Assembly (NCBI GenBank): GCA_902571425.1
Contig: CACGBZ010000005.1
Location: 1-64,000, forward strand
Reading direction: 5' to 3'
DNA: 64,000 nt
Origin: an uncultured Pelagibacteraceae bacterium
GTDB taxonomy: Bacteria; Pseudomonadota; Alphaproteobacteria; Pelagibacterales; Pelagibacteraceae
Shown here: in pieces, positions 8,962 to 18,776 of the stretch
How positions within the stretch are numbered: position 1 is the stretch's first letter
Layout of the letters: the number at the start of each line of letters is the position of its first letter
The notes under the pieces: generated by a model
Told to the model about the DNA's origin: nothing
Seen by the model: only the letters and a program-made list of their open reading frames with translations
Databases searched by the model: none
Made by a program: the position numbers and the translations under genes

Positions 8962-9365
8962 TAACAGTTTACAAGCCAGACATCGTAAACAGGATGATCA
9001 AAAGGTGCAATTGATGGACTTGATGAAAACATCCAACCATTAAAAATAAAAACTTCATCATTATTTTTATTGGTCAAATCTCGAACTTGAATATAAGCTG
9101 TTATTTCTGGATTATCATCAAATTCTGAATTTTTACATTTTAGACTTTTAATTGACAAATCTTTAAACTTTATTAATTCTCCATTTTTAAGTGTGAGCGA
9201 GGTATTTTTTGAACTTATTTTATCCAAAATTTTTATATCAGTAAAAGTTCCCTCTAAATTACTTTTTGAGCTTGAGTTTAAAACTAAACAAAAATAAAAT
9301 AAAAAAACTAAACAGATTAATTTAAAATTATTCTTTCCAACTTGAGTATTTCTTTTTAATACCAT
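8958..9365 (-). CDS. DUF2155 domain-containing secreted protein
   Basis: Function unknown. The 135-residue protein has a hydrophobic export signal (about 14-31) followed by a small beta-rich domain. The C-terminal part, with ELIKFKDLSIKSLKC, a VFNGWMFSSSPSI-like segment and DHPVYDVWLVNC, matches DUF2155, a family typical of Alphaproteobacteria and usually beside the NDUFA12 gene. The start overlaps the NDUFA12 end by 38 bp; no later ATG preserves the signal peptide, so the overlap seems real. In many relatives aat lies between accC and this gene; it is absent here. Confidence 0.82.
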   Translation of the reverse strand: MVLKRNTQVGKNNFKLICLVFLFYFCLVLNSSSKSNLEGTFTDIKILDKISSKNTSLTLKNGELIKFKDLSIKSLKCKNSEFDDNPEITAYIQVRDLTNKNNDEVFIFNGWMFSSSPSIAPFDHPVYDVWLVNCY

Positions 9366-9687
9366 TTTGATTTTTATTTGGATAATATGCTGAATCAGTT
9401 CCAGTTAAATTTTCTTTATGTGGTTTTTGCCATTCATATTTTTCTAAGTTATGTTTTTTCTCAATTTTATTTGGTGTAAAATGCATCCAAGAATACCATT
9501 CAACTGGAATTTTTGATGCGTCAATTGTGTTTGAATAGATAACCCATCTTTTACCGTTTTTACTCTCATAGTATTTATTACCTAGCTCATCAGTACCAAC
9601 TAGTTTTCCAAAAAAAACAGTCTTTAGTCTTGTTCCAAAAGTATCTTGATTCCACCATGTGAAAATTTTTTTTAATAGTGTCAACAT
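9328..9687 (-). CDS. NDUFA12-like accessory subunit of NADH:ubiquinone oxidoreductase
   Basis: Small supernumerary complex I subunit shared by Alphaproteobacteria and mitochondria (B17.2/NDUFA12). The signature is clear over residues 12-70: WWNQDTFGTRL, GKLVGTDELGNKYYE, RWVIYSN, then IPVEWYSWMHF. At 119 residues the length fits. A Lys/Asn-rich tail contains WQKPHKENLTGT. It works at the inner membrane on the peripheral arm of complex I. It is followed by the DUF2155 gene with an overlap, the usual alphaproteobacterial pairing. Confidence 0.93.
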   Translation of the reverse strand: MLTLLKKIFTWWNQDTFGTRLKTVFFGKLVGTDELGNKYYESKNGKRWVIYSNTIDASKIPVEWYSWMHFTPNKIEKKHNLEKYEWQKPHKENLTGTDSAYYPNKNQNGIKKKYSSWKE

Positions 9688-9730
9688 AATATTTTTTTAT
9701 TTATTCAATTAAAAATTGTAAAAATTAAAT

Positions 9731-9758
9731 TAGACTAAAATATGAATATGTATATAAA
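9731..9758 (+). promoter_or_regulatory. Candidate promoter for the NrdJ-like domain gene
   Basis: A TAGACT box (9731-9736) and a TATAAA box (9753-9758) are separated by 16 bp, about 40 bp before the ATG at 9802, inside a 114-bp divergent gap. This is a plausible sigma-70 promoter, but AT-rich DNA gives chance matches. Confidence 0.3.
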
Positions 9759-9801
9759 TTAATTGATTCATTATTCAAATTAAAATTTAAATTGAGGTCA
9801 A

Positions 9802-10626
9802 ATGGCAAAGTATTTAGTTGAAACATATTATACCTGTACATTTAAAGTAAATCATTATTTAGATGATATTAATGAGGCAGAGTTAAAAAATTTAGAAAAA
9901 AGAGATGATGGTAAATTTGAAGTTTTAGACGTTAAACTAGATAACAGAAAAACAAAAAGTTTAGATCCTAAAAACAATAAAGTGCTTGAAAACAACAAAG
10001 TAGAAGTAGTCTCTGAAATAGACAAAAAAAGTCCAATAAATAAAGAAAGTATAATAACAGGTATAAACACTGCTAACGAGAAGTCAGGTAAAAGGTTTAG
10101 CATGCCTGACAGAAGAAAAGGATATATTCAAAAAGCTACTATTGGTGACCACAAAGTTTACCTACATACTGGAGAATATGAAGACGGAAAAATTGGAGAA
10201 ATATTTATTGATACCAGTAAAGAGGGTGAGCTTGTTAAAGCCTTAATGAATAACTTTGCAATTGCTGTTTCTTTAGGCCTTCAATATGGTGTTCCTTTAG
10301 ATGAGTTTATAAGTGCATTTGTTGGCACAAAATTTGAACCATCAGGCAAAGTACATGGAAATGATAGAATTTTAAGTGCTACATCAATTTTGGATTATAT
10401 TTTCAGAGAATTAGCTATTTCATATCAAAATAGAGAAGATCTGGCTCATACTCCTTCAATTGGAGGAAATGATGCCATCAATGCAGAAGATCAAAGTTCT
10501 GAGGATCAAAATCAATTATTGAAAATTGTAAAAGACATTACCAGTAAAGGTTTCGTTAGAAATAATTATAAAAAAAATCTAGTTGATCTTTCTGATGTAA
10601 AAATAAGTTTAAAAGGTAAAAAATAA
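9802..10626 (+). CDS. Stand-alone TSCPD domain protein, like the C-terminus of class II ribonucleotide reductase
   Basis: Residues about 98-222 closely resemble the C-terminal region of adenosylcobalamin-dependent ribonucleotide reductase (NrdJ): [64 protein letters not shown] and [14 protein letters not shown]. No catalytic barrel is attached and no nrdJ lies nearby. The first 97 residues are unfamiliar ([20 protein letters not shown] at the start, then a charged linker). The only cysteine is C12, so the redox-active cysteine pair usual at an RNR C-terminus is missing. Its role is unknown: possibly a regulator or partner of a reductase elsewhere. The stop lies 1 bp from convergent aspS. Confidence 0.85.
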   Translation: MAKYLVETYYTCTFKVNHYLDDINEAELKNLEKRDDGKFEVLDVKLDNRKTKSLDPKNNKVLENNKVEVVSEIDKKSPINKESIITGINTANEKSGKRFSMPDRRKGYIQKATIGDHKVYLHTGEYEDGKIGEIFIDTSKEGELVKALMNNFAIAVSLGLQYGVPLDEFISAFVGTKFEPSGKVHGNDRILSATSILDYIFRELAISYQNREDLAHTPSIGGNDAINAEDQSSEDQNQLLKIVKDITSKGFVRNNYKKNLVDLSDVKISLKGKK

Positions 10627-10627
10627 G

Positions 10628-12412
10628 TTATTTTTTTGTTTTTAAGGCTAAATTTAATTCTTTCAATTGATCTGGATTTACCTCAGATGGTGCATTCATC
10701 ATCAAATCTTGTGCGTTTTGGTTCATTGGAAACATTGTAACTTCCCTTATATTTTTTTCATTAGCAAGTAACATCACTATTCTATCAATACCAGGTGCTA
10801 TTCCTCCATGTGGTGGTGCCCCATAACTAAGTGCATTAATCATGCCACTAAATTTTTCATCTACTTGATTTTTGTCATATCCTGCAATTGAGAAAAGTTT
10901 ATACATAAGTTCTGGTTTATGATTTCTAATAGCTCCAGATGATAGTTCAATTCCATTACAAACGATGTCATATTGATAAGCAAGTATATCTAATGGGTTT
11001 TCATAATCTTTTTCACTTAATTCACCTTGAGGCATTGAAAATGGATTGTGACTAAATTCAATCTTGTTTGTTGATTCATCTTTTTCAAACATTGGGTAGT
11101 CTACAATCCAACAAAATGCGAAAACATTTTCATCAATTAAATTTAGATCTTTTGCAATTTTATCTCTTGCTTGTGCAGTAATTTTTTCTAATTCGTCTTG
11201 TTTTCCACAAGCCATAAAAATACTATCTCCTATTTCACAGTTTGTTTTTTTCATGATTTCAGCCAATGCATCTTGAGAAAAAAATTTTCCTATAGGGCCT
11301 TTTGCTGAAATATCTTTATCTTTTTCAAAAGTAAAATAAGCTAAACCAGAAGCACCTTCTTCTTTTGCCCATTTATCAATATTATCAAAAAAACTTCTTG
11401 GCTTATCTTTCGTATTTTTTGTAATAATACATCTTACTTTAGATCCAGATTTTACTAATTTTTTAAATATTTCAAATGAAACATCTTCTCTTGTAAAAAT
11501 TTCGGTTATATCATTTACTATGAGTGGGTTTCTTAAATCTGGTTTATCAGTACCATATTTAAGCATTGATTCCTTGTATGAAATCTTTGGAAATTTATCA
11601 AACATCAGTTTTTTAGTTGAAAAATTTTTAAATGTATTAACCATTAATTTTTCAACTACATTAAATACATCTTCCTGATCAACAAATGACATTTCTAAAT
11701 CTAATTGATAAAATTCTCCAGGACTTCTGTCCGCTCTTGCATCTTCATCCCTAAAACAAGGTGCAATTTGAAAATATCTATCAAATCCTGAAACCATTAT
11801 TAATTGTTTAAATTGTTGAGGAGCTTGAGGTAATGCATAAAATTTTCCTGGATTTAAACGACTAGGTACTAAAAAATCTCTAGCACCCTCTGGACTAGAT
11901 GAGGTTAAAATTGGTGTTTGAAATTCCAAAAAACCTAATTTAGTCATTTCATTTCGGATATATGAAATAACTTTAGATCTTAAAATTATATTTTCATGGA
12001 TTTTTTTTCTTCTCAAGTCTAAAAATCTGTATTTCAATCTTATTTCTTCAGCATATTCTTGATCACTAAAGATAGGCATAGGTAGTTCTTTACAAGTACC
12101 TAAAACTTCATGCTTCTCAATAGCAACTTCTATTTCACCTGTATCAATCTCAGAATTGATTGTTTCTTTAGATCTATTAACAACTTTTCCCTCAACTTTA
12201 ATTACTGTTTCTAATTGCATTTTCTCTAAATCAGAAAAATTTTTGTTATCTTTATCAATTATACATTGAGTAATTCCATAATTATCTCTTAAATCAATAA
12301 ATAATAAATTCCCATGGTCTCTTTTTTTATTTATCCAGCCAGAAAGAGAAATTATTTTATCTACATCCCCTTTTCTTAATTCATTACATTTATGTGTTCT
12401 GTATGTATTCAA
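10628..12412 (-). CDS. aspS: Aspartyl-tRNA synthetase
   Basis: Charges tRNA with aspartate. At 594 residues it is a bacterial-type class IIb enzyme: an N-terminal OB anticodon-binding domain (about 18-110), motif 2 FRDEDARADRSPGEF, a GAD insertion domain in the middle, and motif 3 GGIAPGIDRIVMLL near the end. The phrase SPGEFYQLDLEMSF is typical of Alphaproteobacteria. The anticodon-binding domain has RDHG (H33), where E. coli has RDLG; His here has been tied to non-discriminating AspRS that also charges tRNA-Asn. The gene abuts hda with no gap. Confidence 0.96.
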   Translation of the reverse strand: MNTYRTHKCNELRKGDVDKIISLSGWINKKRDHGNLLFIDLRDNYGITQCIIDKDNKNFSDLEKMQLETVIKVEGKVVNRSKETINSEIDTGEIEVAIEKHEVLGTCKELPMPIFSDQEYAEEIRLKYRFLDLRRKKIHENIILRSKVISYIRNEMTKLGFLEFQTPILTSSSPEGARDFLVPSRLNPGKFYALPQAPQQFKQLIMVSGFDRYFQIAPCFRDEDARADRSPGEFYQLDLEMSFVDQEDVFNVVEKLMVNTFKNFSTKKLMFDKFPKISYKESMLKYGTDKPDLRNPLIVNDITEIFTREDVSFEIFKKLVKSGSKVRCIITKNTKDKPRSFFDNIDKWAKEEGASGLAYFTFEKDKDISAKGPIGKFFSQDALAEIMKKTNCEIGDSIFMACGKQDELEKITAQARDKIAKDLNLIDENVFAFCWIVDYPMFEKDESTNKIEFSHNPFSMPQGELSEKDYENPLDILAYQYDIVCNGIELSSGAIRNHKPELMYKLFSIAGYDKNQVDEKFSGMINALSYGAPPHGGIAPGIDRIVMLLANEKNIREVTMFPMNQNAQDLMMNAPSEVNPDQLKELNLALKTKK

Positions 12413-13075
12413 TTAAACCTCTAACGCTTCTCTAATAATTTTAAAATCGATTGGTTTTTTTCTTTTTAAACTAATTTCGTCGATTTTATATATGAAATCA
12501 GAAATTTTGCCATAAGTTCTATCAATTCTCTTAATTATAAATTCAATAAGTTTTTGATCTACTGATATTTGACGATCAGAAAAATTTTTTAATATTAATG
12601 CATAAATTAAATCGTCACCAGGTTTTTCAATTTGAGATAAAATGAAATTTGTAGATCTTGAATTAAGATCATTTAGTTTAAATTTAATGTCAACAATTGG
12701 TATTGTTGAAGTTATTATCAAATATTTATTATCCTGATCTATTATATTAATAAGTGAAAATAATAAGTTTTCATTTATTTTTTCAGTTAAATCTTCAACG
12801 ATAATATTTTCATATATTTTAATTTTTTGAAGAAAATCATTACTGATATCTTCTGAATTAATTTTTATTCCTTTATTTTTTTCTAAAAATATATTTATTA
12901 AGTGACTTTTTCCTGAAAACTTATCGCCTATTAAGTTTATAAAATTTTTATCCCATTTTGGCCAACTGTTTAAAAGGCCAAAAGAATGCTCGTTGCTATT
13001 TGAAACATAAAAATCCTGATCTTTAAAATTTTGCTCATAATCAAATTTAAGTATTTGTTGATTAAGATTTGTCAT
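12413..13075 (-). CDS. hda: DnaA-like regulatory ATPase, Hda family
   Basis: A 220-residue AAA+ protein resembling the ATPase half of DnaA without the DNA-binding domain. The Walker A region is GDKFSGKSHL (about 50-59), which matches DnaA-type GPxGSGKTHL. The Walker B position is weak (NIIVEDLTE). The C-terminus resembles the lid domain of Hda/HdaA, which stimulates ATP hydrolysis by DnaA after replication starts. The neighbours DUF2066 and purM are typical of alphaproteobacterial hda. It overlaps the upstream DUF2066 gene by 14 bp. Sequence divergence is strong. Confidence 0.8.
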   Translation of the reverse strand: MTNLNQQILKFDYEQNFKDQDFYVSNSNEHSFGLLNSWPKWDKNFINLIGDKFSGKSHLINIFLEKNKGIKINSEDISNDFLQKIKIYENIIVEDLTEKINENLLFSLINIIDQDNKYLIITSTIPIVDIKFKLNDLNSRSTNFILSQIEKPGDDLIYALILKNFSDRQISVDQKLIEFIIKRIDRTYGKISDFIYKIDEISLKRKKPIDFKIIREALEV

Positions 13076-14150
13076 TTAAAACCCAAATTTTATTTTTAAT
13101 TTCAAAATTATAATTTTGATCACGCATAACCTCTAAAAATTTATCAGGTGTTCCATTAAAAATAACTTTATAAAAATTATTTTTATTATCAAATTTATAA
13201 ATATGAAAATTATATATCAAATCCATATCAGATAGAATTTTTTCGAACCTATTAAGTTTAATATTGTTAGAATTGTCTATAGAAATATTTAGAAATAACT
13301 TTACTGAGGTGTTAATTTCATTCTGTGATTTCCAGAAATCTTCATAAATTAATTTTAAATTATTAATAAATTTAAATATCTCTTCCTCATTATCAAAATT
13401 TACTACATTATAATTAAAATTTTTTATATTTTTTTTTTGATTAAAAATTATTTTGTTAAGTACTCTTATTTTATTATTATTTTTAAAAACAATCATAATT
13501 ATGTAATCATTCATATTGTATTTATTTATAATTTCTTTGAAGTCATAAGTTTCTAAATTATTAATATTTTTTTTAATTAAACTAAAATCATCAAGGTCTT
13601 GAGTGGGTAAAATATAATTTAAAAGACTATATTTTTTATTATTCAAGTTCCAGTTTGTAAATAATTTGTTTTCTGAAAACATTGAGACTTGATTTTTGTT
13701 TTGATCAACAAAAATAGGTATGAATAATAAATTTTTTTTTATAGGTAAAGATGGAAATATATTTTTCGACTCTAGTAAATCAAATATATTTTTTTTGTTA
13801 AACGAAACATTAATTGTAAGATAATAAATCTCATCTACAAACTTTTCATCTACGATAGAGAAAGTTTCAATCATTCCCTTTATTTGATTAATCGAAGTAT
13901 TTTTTAATTTTATTTGATCTTTACTTTGAACAATTGAAGAAATTAGTTCTATATAAGCCTCTACGAATCCCTCATCGATAATTTCATTTTTATTAAAATT
14001 TATTTCAAAAGGTGTGGATATTTCAACATCATTTATAGAAAATGTCTTTGAGTAGCTTTTTTCTGTGGAAAAAAAAATATTTATTAAAGCAAGAAATAAA
14101 AAAAAATTATATAAAAGCTTTAATTTACAAAGTAAAAAAATAAATTTCAT
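13062..14150 (-). CDS. DUF2066 domain-containing exported protein
   Basis: Function unknown. The 362-residue protein has an N-terminal hydrophobic segment (about 10-30) that is a signal peptide or anchor, then a region where Ser/Ile-rich helices (AYIELISSIVQSKDQIKLKN) and FVDEIYYLTINVSFNKKNIFDLL match the N-terminal part of DUF2066 proteins. The rest is poorly conserved and very rich in Asn/Lys/Ile. Its place between divergent purM and hda is where DUF2066 genes occur in other Proteobacteria, which supports the call. Confidence 0.68.
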   Translation of the reverse strand: MKFIFLLCKLKLLYNFFLFLALINIFFSTEKSYSKTFSINDVEISTPFEINFNKNEIIDEGFVEAYIELISSIVQSKDQIKLKNTSINQIKGMIETFSIVDEKFVDEIYYLTINVSFNKKNIFDLLESKNIFPSLPIKKNLLFIPIFVDQNKNQVSMFSENKLFTNWNLNNKKYSLLNYILPTQDLDDFSLIKKNINNLETYDFKEIINKYNMNDYIIMIVFKNNNKIRVLNKIIFNQKKNIKNFNYNVVNFDNEEEIFKFINNLKLIYEDFWKSQNEINTSVKLFLNISIDNSNNIKLNRFEKILSDMDLIYNFHIYKFDNKNNFYKVIFNGTPDKFLEVMRDQNYNFEIKNKIWVLNDKS

Positions 14151-14161
14151 AAAACATATTA

Positions 14162-15193
14162 ATGAATAAAAAAAAATTTACCTATAAAAAAAGTGGAGTT
14201 AATATTAACGCTGCTGACAAGTTTATTGATTTCATTTCTACAGTTTCAGCAAAAAAAAGAGGCAAAAAAAAGTTTTCCAATATAGGTGGATTTGGCTCAA
14301 TTACAAATATACCAAATAATTTTAAACAACCAAGAATCGTAGCTTGTACTGACGGTGTAGGAACTAAAATTGAAATTGCAAATATATTAAATAAATTTGA
14401 CACTATTGGAATTGACTTGGTTGCTATGAGTGTAAACGATTTAATCGTTCAAGGAGCTAAGCCGTTAGTTTTTTTAGATTATATTTCAATAAATAAAATT
14501 GATCTTAAAAAACTTAAAGCAATAATTGAAGGAATTAATAATGGCTGCAATCAATCAGAATGTGAACTCGTTGGAGGAGAAACTGCTGAAATGCCTGATA
14601 CATATGAAAAAGGTAAATTTGATATAGCTGGTTTTGCAGTTGGAGTTGTTGAAAAAAATAAAATTTTAAATAAAGAAAAAATAAAACAAAACAATTTAAT
14701 ACTAGCTGTGCCGTCTAGTGGTTTACATTCTAATGGTTATTCTCTTATAAGATATTTAATAAAACAAAAAAAAATAAATATTAAAAAAAATAAGTTTTTA
14801 AAATCTGAACTTTTAAAACCAACCAAAATATATGTAAAAGAAGTATTAAATTTAATTAATAAAAACTTAATTAATGGTTGTGCTAATATAACTGGAGGAG
14901 GATTATCTGATAACATCAAAAGGATTATACCAGACAAGCTCAATGCAAATATAAATTTAGATAAAATTAAAACTTCTAAAATTTTTGGTTGGCTTAAAAA
15001 TAATGGAATATCTGATAAAGAAATGCTCAAAACATTTAATTGTGGTGTTGGTTTTTGTCTTATTGTTGAAAGTAAAAATCTAAAAAAATTAAATAAATTT
15101 TTTTCTAAAGAATACAAACCATATGTAATTGGAAAAATTTCTAAAGGAAAAAACAAAGTTAAACTAAATGGTTCTATTAACTGGTTACAATAG
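14162..15193 (+). CDS. purM: Phosphoribosylformylglycinamidine cyclo-ligase
   Basis: Fifth step of purine synthesis: ATP-dependent closure of the imidazole ring to AIR. The 343-residue protein begins YKKSGVNINAAD and has GGFGSI (about 43-48), ACTDGVGTK, the ATP-site segment GGETAEMPDTY and the late FNCGVGFCLIV. The C-terminus overlaps purN by 26 bp, a standard purM-purN coupling. It is divergent from the DUF2066 gene with an 11-bp gap. Confidence 0.96.
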   Translation: MNKKKFTYKKSGVNINAADKFIDFISTVSAKKRGKKKFSNIGGFGSITNIPNNFKQPRIVACTDGVGTKIEIANILNKFDTIGIDLVAMSVNDLIVQGAKPLVFLDYISINKIDLKKLKAIIEGINNGCNQSECELVGGETAEMPDTYEKGKFDIAGFAVGVVEKNKILNKEKIKQNNLILAVPSSGLHSNGYSLIRYLIKQKKINIKKNKFLKSELLKPTKIYVKEVLNLINKNLINGCANITGGGLSDNIKRIIPDKLNANINLDKIKTSKIFGWLKNNGISDKEMLKTFNCGVGFCLIVESKNLKKLNKFFSKEYKPYVIGKISKGKNKVKLNGSINWLQ

Positions 15194-15749
15194 AGTAAGA
15201 ACAGCTGTATTTATTTCTGGTACAGGTAGTAATTTTAAATCTCTATTAAAATTTTCAAAAAATAAAATATCTCCAATTTCTATTAACTTAATTATTTCAA
15301 ATAATCCAAAAGCAAAAGGTTTAAATTATGCGAAAAAATTTAAAATTCAAAAAAAAGTGTTAAATTTTAAAAATAAAATATTAAGTGAAAAGAAATTACT
15401 TTTTCTTTTAAAAAAAAATAATATTGAAATGATTTGTCTTGCTGGTTTTATGAAAATTTTATCAAAAAATTTTATAAAAAAGTTTAAAGGAAAAATTTTA
15501 AATATACACCCCTCTTTACTCCCTAAATATAAAGGATTAAATACTCACAAAAGAGCATTAAATAATAAAGAAAAATACTCAGGATGTACGGTTCATTTTG
15601 TAAATTCTAGATTGGATTCTGGCAAAATTATTCTACAAAAGAAAATAAAAATTTCAAAAAATGAAACCGAAACTTCTCTAGCTAAAAAAATTTTAGTTCA
15701 AGAGCACAAACTCTACCCAAAAGCTATATTAAAAGTTCTTAATCTTTAA
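15168..15749 (+). CDS. purN: Phosphoribosylglycinamide formyltransferase
   Basis: Transfers a formyl group from 10-formyltetrahydrofolate to GAR in purine synthesis. Motifs are FISGTGSNFKSLL (about 15-27), LAGFMKILS, the catalytic NIHPSLLPKYKGLNTH (Asn and His), and TVHFVNSRLDSGKII with the conserved Asp. At 193 residues it is close to the usual length. The chosen ATG gives a 26-bp overlap with purM and a slightly long N-terminus; no later ATG precedes the GTGSN motif. The stop overlaps convergent ndk by 11 bp. Confidence 0.95.
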   Translation: MVLLTGYNRVRTAVFISGTGSNFKSLLKFSKNKISPISINLIISNNPKAKGLNYAKKFKIQKKVLNFKNKILSEKKLLFLLKKNNIEMICLAGFMKILSKNFIKKFKGKILNIHPSLLPKYKGLNTHKRALNNKEKYSGCTVHFVNSRLDSGKIILQKKIKISKNETETSLAKKILVQEHKLYPKAILKVLNL

Positions 15750-16149
15750 AGAAAAAATCTATTTCAATTTTAGCATTTTCAATACTATCTGATCCATGTA
15801 CTGAATTTTTATCAATTGAAATTCCATATTTTTTTCGAATAGTACCTTCTTCTGCATCTTTTGGATTTGTAGCACCCATTAATTCCCTGTTTCCCAAAAT
15901 TGCATTCTCTTTTTCGAGAACCATAACTACAATTGGACCAGATGATAGATAATCACATAAATCATTATAAAACGGTTTTGTTTCATGAACTTTATAAAAC
16001 TTTTCTGCCTCTGATTTTTCAATTTGTATTTTTTTTTCTTTTAATATTGAAAAGCCTTTACTTCTAAACATTTCTTTAATCTCATTCTCAAGATTTCTTT
16101 CAACAGCATCAGGTTTAATAATCGATAATGTCTGTTCTAAATTACTCAT
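15739..16149 (-). CDS. ndk: Nucleoside diphosphate kinase
   Basis: Equilibrates nucleoside di- and triphosphates through a phosphohistidine. The 136-residue protein has the ferredoxin-like NDK fold signature: [13 protein letters not shown] at the start, [16 protein letters not shown], and the active-site histidine in [13 protein letters not shown]. It overlaps the end of pepA by 8 bp and is downstream of it on the same strand. Confidence 0.97.
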   Translation of the reverse strand: MSNLEQTLSIIKPDAVERNLENEIKEMFRSKGFSILKEKKIQIEKSEAEKFYKVHETKPFYNDLCDYLSSGPIVVMVLEKENAILGNRELMGATNPKDAEEGTIRKKYGISIDKNSVHGSDSIENAKIEIDFFFKD

Positions 16150-17596
16150 AATTATCCTCTATTAGTTTGTTTAATAATCTTACTCCATAACCAGTAGCAC
16201 CGCCTGAATTCAGTGCTCCGCCATATTTCGAAAAAGCCATACCAGCTATATCTAAATGAGCCCACGGTGTTTTATTTAAAATGAACCTTTGTAAAAATTG
16301 AGCAGCTGTGGTAGATCCAGCTCCACCAACGTAATTGATATTTTGCATATCTGCATTTTTTGAGTCAATTAATTTATCAAAATTTTTATTTAAAGGCATT
16401 CTCCAAACCTTCTCTTCAACATTTTCACCTGCTTTAATCAATTGATTTGATAATTTATCGTTATTTGAAAATAAACCAGCGTATTCTGATCCAAGAGAAA
16501 CAATAATAGCTCCTGTTAGAGTTGCTAAATCTACTATAAATTTTGGTTTAAATTTCTCCTCTGTATAAGTTAAAGCATCAGCTAAGACTAATCTTCCTTC
16601 AGCATCAGTATTTAAAATTTCAACTGTCTTACCGCTATATGACTTTACAATATCACCTGGTCTTTGTGCATTGCCTCCAGGCATATTTTCCACAAGACCA
16701 ACTACGCCGACAGCATTTACTTTTGCTTTTCTTAAAGCTAAACTTTTCATTAATCCTACTACAACTGCAGAGCCAGCCATATCATATGTCATGTCTTCCA
16801 TAAATTTTGCAGGTTTTAAAGATATACCTCCTGTGTCAAAACAAACTCCTTTTCCAACAAAAGCTAGTGGTTTAGATTTATCTTTTAATCCGTTCCATTC
16901 CATTGTTACTAAGTAAGAACCCCTGATGCTTCCTTGACCAACGCCTAACAAAGTATTCATTCCTAATTTTTTTAATTTTTTTTCATCAAGAATATCTATT
17001 TTCAAACCATCTTTTCTCAATAAATTAAGTCTTTTGGCATACTCATCTGGATGAAGGATATTTCCTGGTTCTGATACCAAATCTCTTGTAAAAAAAGTTC
17101 CATCTTCTATGGCTTTGAACTTTATCTGGTCTTTTAAATTTGGTTTATTTTTACCTGTTACAGTAATTTGCATATTTTTTTTATCTTTTTTTGTTTTGTA
17201 TTTATCAAACAAATAAGATTTTAATTTTAATCCATGTAAAAAATAAGCTAAAATATTTTTTGATCGATTGGATATTGTGTCTGAATTTATTCCAAAGTCA
17301 TTTTGTTTTAAGTCTTTAAATTTATCAAAAAAACTTGCACCAAGATTTTCAGCATCAGAACTGGTTATATTTTTTTTTAGGGATACTAAAACTATTTTTC
17401 TTTTTGAGCTTATATCAAAAGTTAAAATTTCTCTTTTAATATCTTTTGTTTTTATTAAATCTGAAATAAAAGAAAATTCAGTGCTCGAAATCTGTTTTTT
17501 TAAAGACGAAATATTAAATTTATCATCAGCAAAATAAACTAAATTTGCTGTATTTTTGTTTAATAAATTATTTTTATATTTAATTTGAACAGTCAT
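16142..17596 (-). CDS. pepA: Cytosolic leucyl aminopeptidase (M17)
   Basis: Two-metal aminopeptidase that trims N-terminal residues from peptides. The 484-residue protein has a divergent N-terminal domain and a conserved catalytic domain with [16 protein letters not shown] (metal-binding Lys and Asp), [11 protein letters not shown] and the diagnostic [14 protein letters not shown]. PepA in some bacteria also binds DNA in recombination and regulation; nothing here tests that. It lies divergent from lptF across 61 bp, as in several alphaproteobacterial genomes. Confidence 0.96.
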   Translation of the reverse strand: MTVQIKYKNNLLNKNTANLVYFADDKFNISSLKKQISSTEFSFISDLIKTKDIKREILTFDISSKRKIVLVSLKKNITSSDAENLGASFFDKFKDLKQNDFGINSDTISNRSKNILAYFLHGLKLKSYLFDKYKTKKDKKNMQITVTGKNKPNLKDQIKFKAIEDGTFFTRDLVSEPGNILHPDEYAKRLNLLRKDGLKIDILDEKKLKKLGMNTLLGVGQGSIRGSYLVTMEWNGLKDKSKPLAFVGKGVCFDTGGISLKPAKFMEDMTYDMAGSAVVVGLMKSLALRKAKVNAVGVVGLVENMPGGNAQRPGDIVKSYSGKTVEILNTDAEGRLVLADALTYTEEKFKPKFIVDLATLTGAIIVSLGSEYAGLFSNNDKLSNQLIKAGENVEEKVWRMPLNKNFDKLIDSKNADMQNINYVGGAGSTTAAQFLQRFILNKTPWAHLDIAGMAFSKYGGALNSGGATGYGVRLLNKLIEDNYE

Positions 17597-17657
17597 AAAT
17601 TTTAATTACACTCAAAACGAGATGAATGCTATATATGAATAAAATTATTATATTTCA

Positions 17658-18776
17658 ATGAAAAAATTAATTTTTAGAAAAATTAACAAGGATACCATCG
17701 GCTTTTTTCTAGTAATGTCTCTAACATTTGGTTTAATTGTTTGGACGCTCCAAGCTGTAAATTATTTGGATTATGTAACACAAGATGGACATGGATTAAA
17801 GACATACTTCATGTATACTTTACATAATTTTCCTAAAATAATTCATCGAATAATCCCTTTTGTTTTTTTCATTTCTCTTTTTTTTATCATTACAAACTAC
17901 GAATTTAAAAATGAATTATTAATTTTTTGGACACACGGAATAAGTAAATTAAAATTTGTAAATAATTTTATTTTATTATCAATTTTTTTGTTACTTTTTC
18001 AGATAATTGTAGGGTGCATCGTGTCTCCTTTATTTCAATTTAAAGCAAGATTATTTTTAAAAAACTCAGAGATAAATTTTTTCTCATCTTTAATCAAAGA
18101 AGGAAAATTTATTAATGCAGTAGAGGGATTAACTATATTTATAAATAATAAAAATTTAGACAATTCGTTTTCAAATATTTTTATAGATGACTCCTCAAAA
18201 TCAAATACTAGGATGATATATGCTAGTAAAGGGGTAATTGTTGATGAAGATAACAAAAAAATATTTAAACTTTATTCTGGAAAAGTAATTAATAAAGATA
18301 AATCGAAAATTAATGTATTTGAATTTGAACAAATTGACTTTAGTCTTTCTGAATATTCAACATCTACTATATTAGTTCCCAAAATTCAGGAACTATCCAC
18401 AACAAAAATTCTTAAGTGTTATTTAAGTTTTTACCATTCAAAAAATAATATATTTACCGAACAATCTAGTAATTGTGAAATAAATTCAGAAAAAGTGATA
18501 AATCAAGAACTTATAAAAAGATTAATTAAACCCTTCTACATACCGCTTATAACTATTGTTTGTTGTTTTCTCGTTATACTTCCAAAAAATGATTCAAGAT
18601 ATTTAAAAGCTAGAAGAATAATTTTTCTTCTAGCTTTTTCAGTTTTACTCATATCTGAAACTACTTTAAGATATCTTGCTTCATCAAATTTCACAGTTTA
18701 TGTATATTTAATTTTTCCATGTATATTTTTTTTATGTGCTTATATCTTTTTAATTAAAAAAATAAAAAATGTTTAA
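17658..18776 (+). CDS. lptF: LPS export ABC transporter permease LptF
   Basis: One of two inner-membrane permeases of the LptBFG complex that extracts lipopolysaccharide for transport. The 372-residue protein has three hydrophobic segments near the N-terminus (about 15-35, 58-80, 98-125), a periplasmic beta-rich domain, and three near the C-terminus (about 295-370), the YjgP/YjgQ layout. It begins the co-oriented run lptF-lptG-lptD-surA-pdxA-rsmA and overlaps lptG by 8 bp. LptF rather than LptG is assigned by gene order. Confidence 0.88.
   Translation: MKKLIFRKINKDTIGFFLVMSLTFGLIVWTLQAVNYLDYVTQDGHGLKTYFMYTLHNFPKIIHRIIPFVFFISLFFIITNYEFKNELLIFWTHGISKLKFVNNFILLSIFLLLFQIIVGCIVSPLFQFKARLFLKNSEINFFSSLIKEGKFINAVEGLTIFINNKNLDNSFSNIFIDDSSKSNTRMIYASKGVIVDEDNKKIFKLYSGKVINKDKSKINVFEFEQIDFSLSEYSTSTILVPKIQELSTTKILKCYLSFYHSKNNIFTEQSSNCEINSEKVINQELIKRLIKPFYIPLITIVCCFLVILPKNDSRYLKARRIIFLLAFSVLLISETTLRYLASSNFTVYVYLIFPCIFFLCAYIFLIKKIKNV

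Noticed and set aside
14737..15156. A 139-residue minus-strand frame inside purM
   Set aside because: It is a shadow of purM, hydrophobic only because poly-A-rich codons read as Phe/Leu in reverse.
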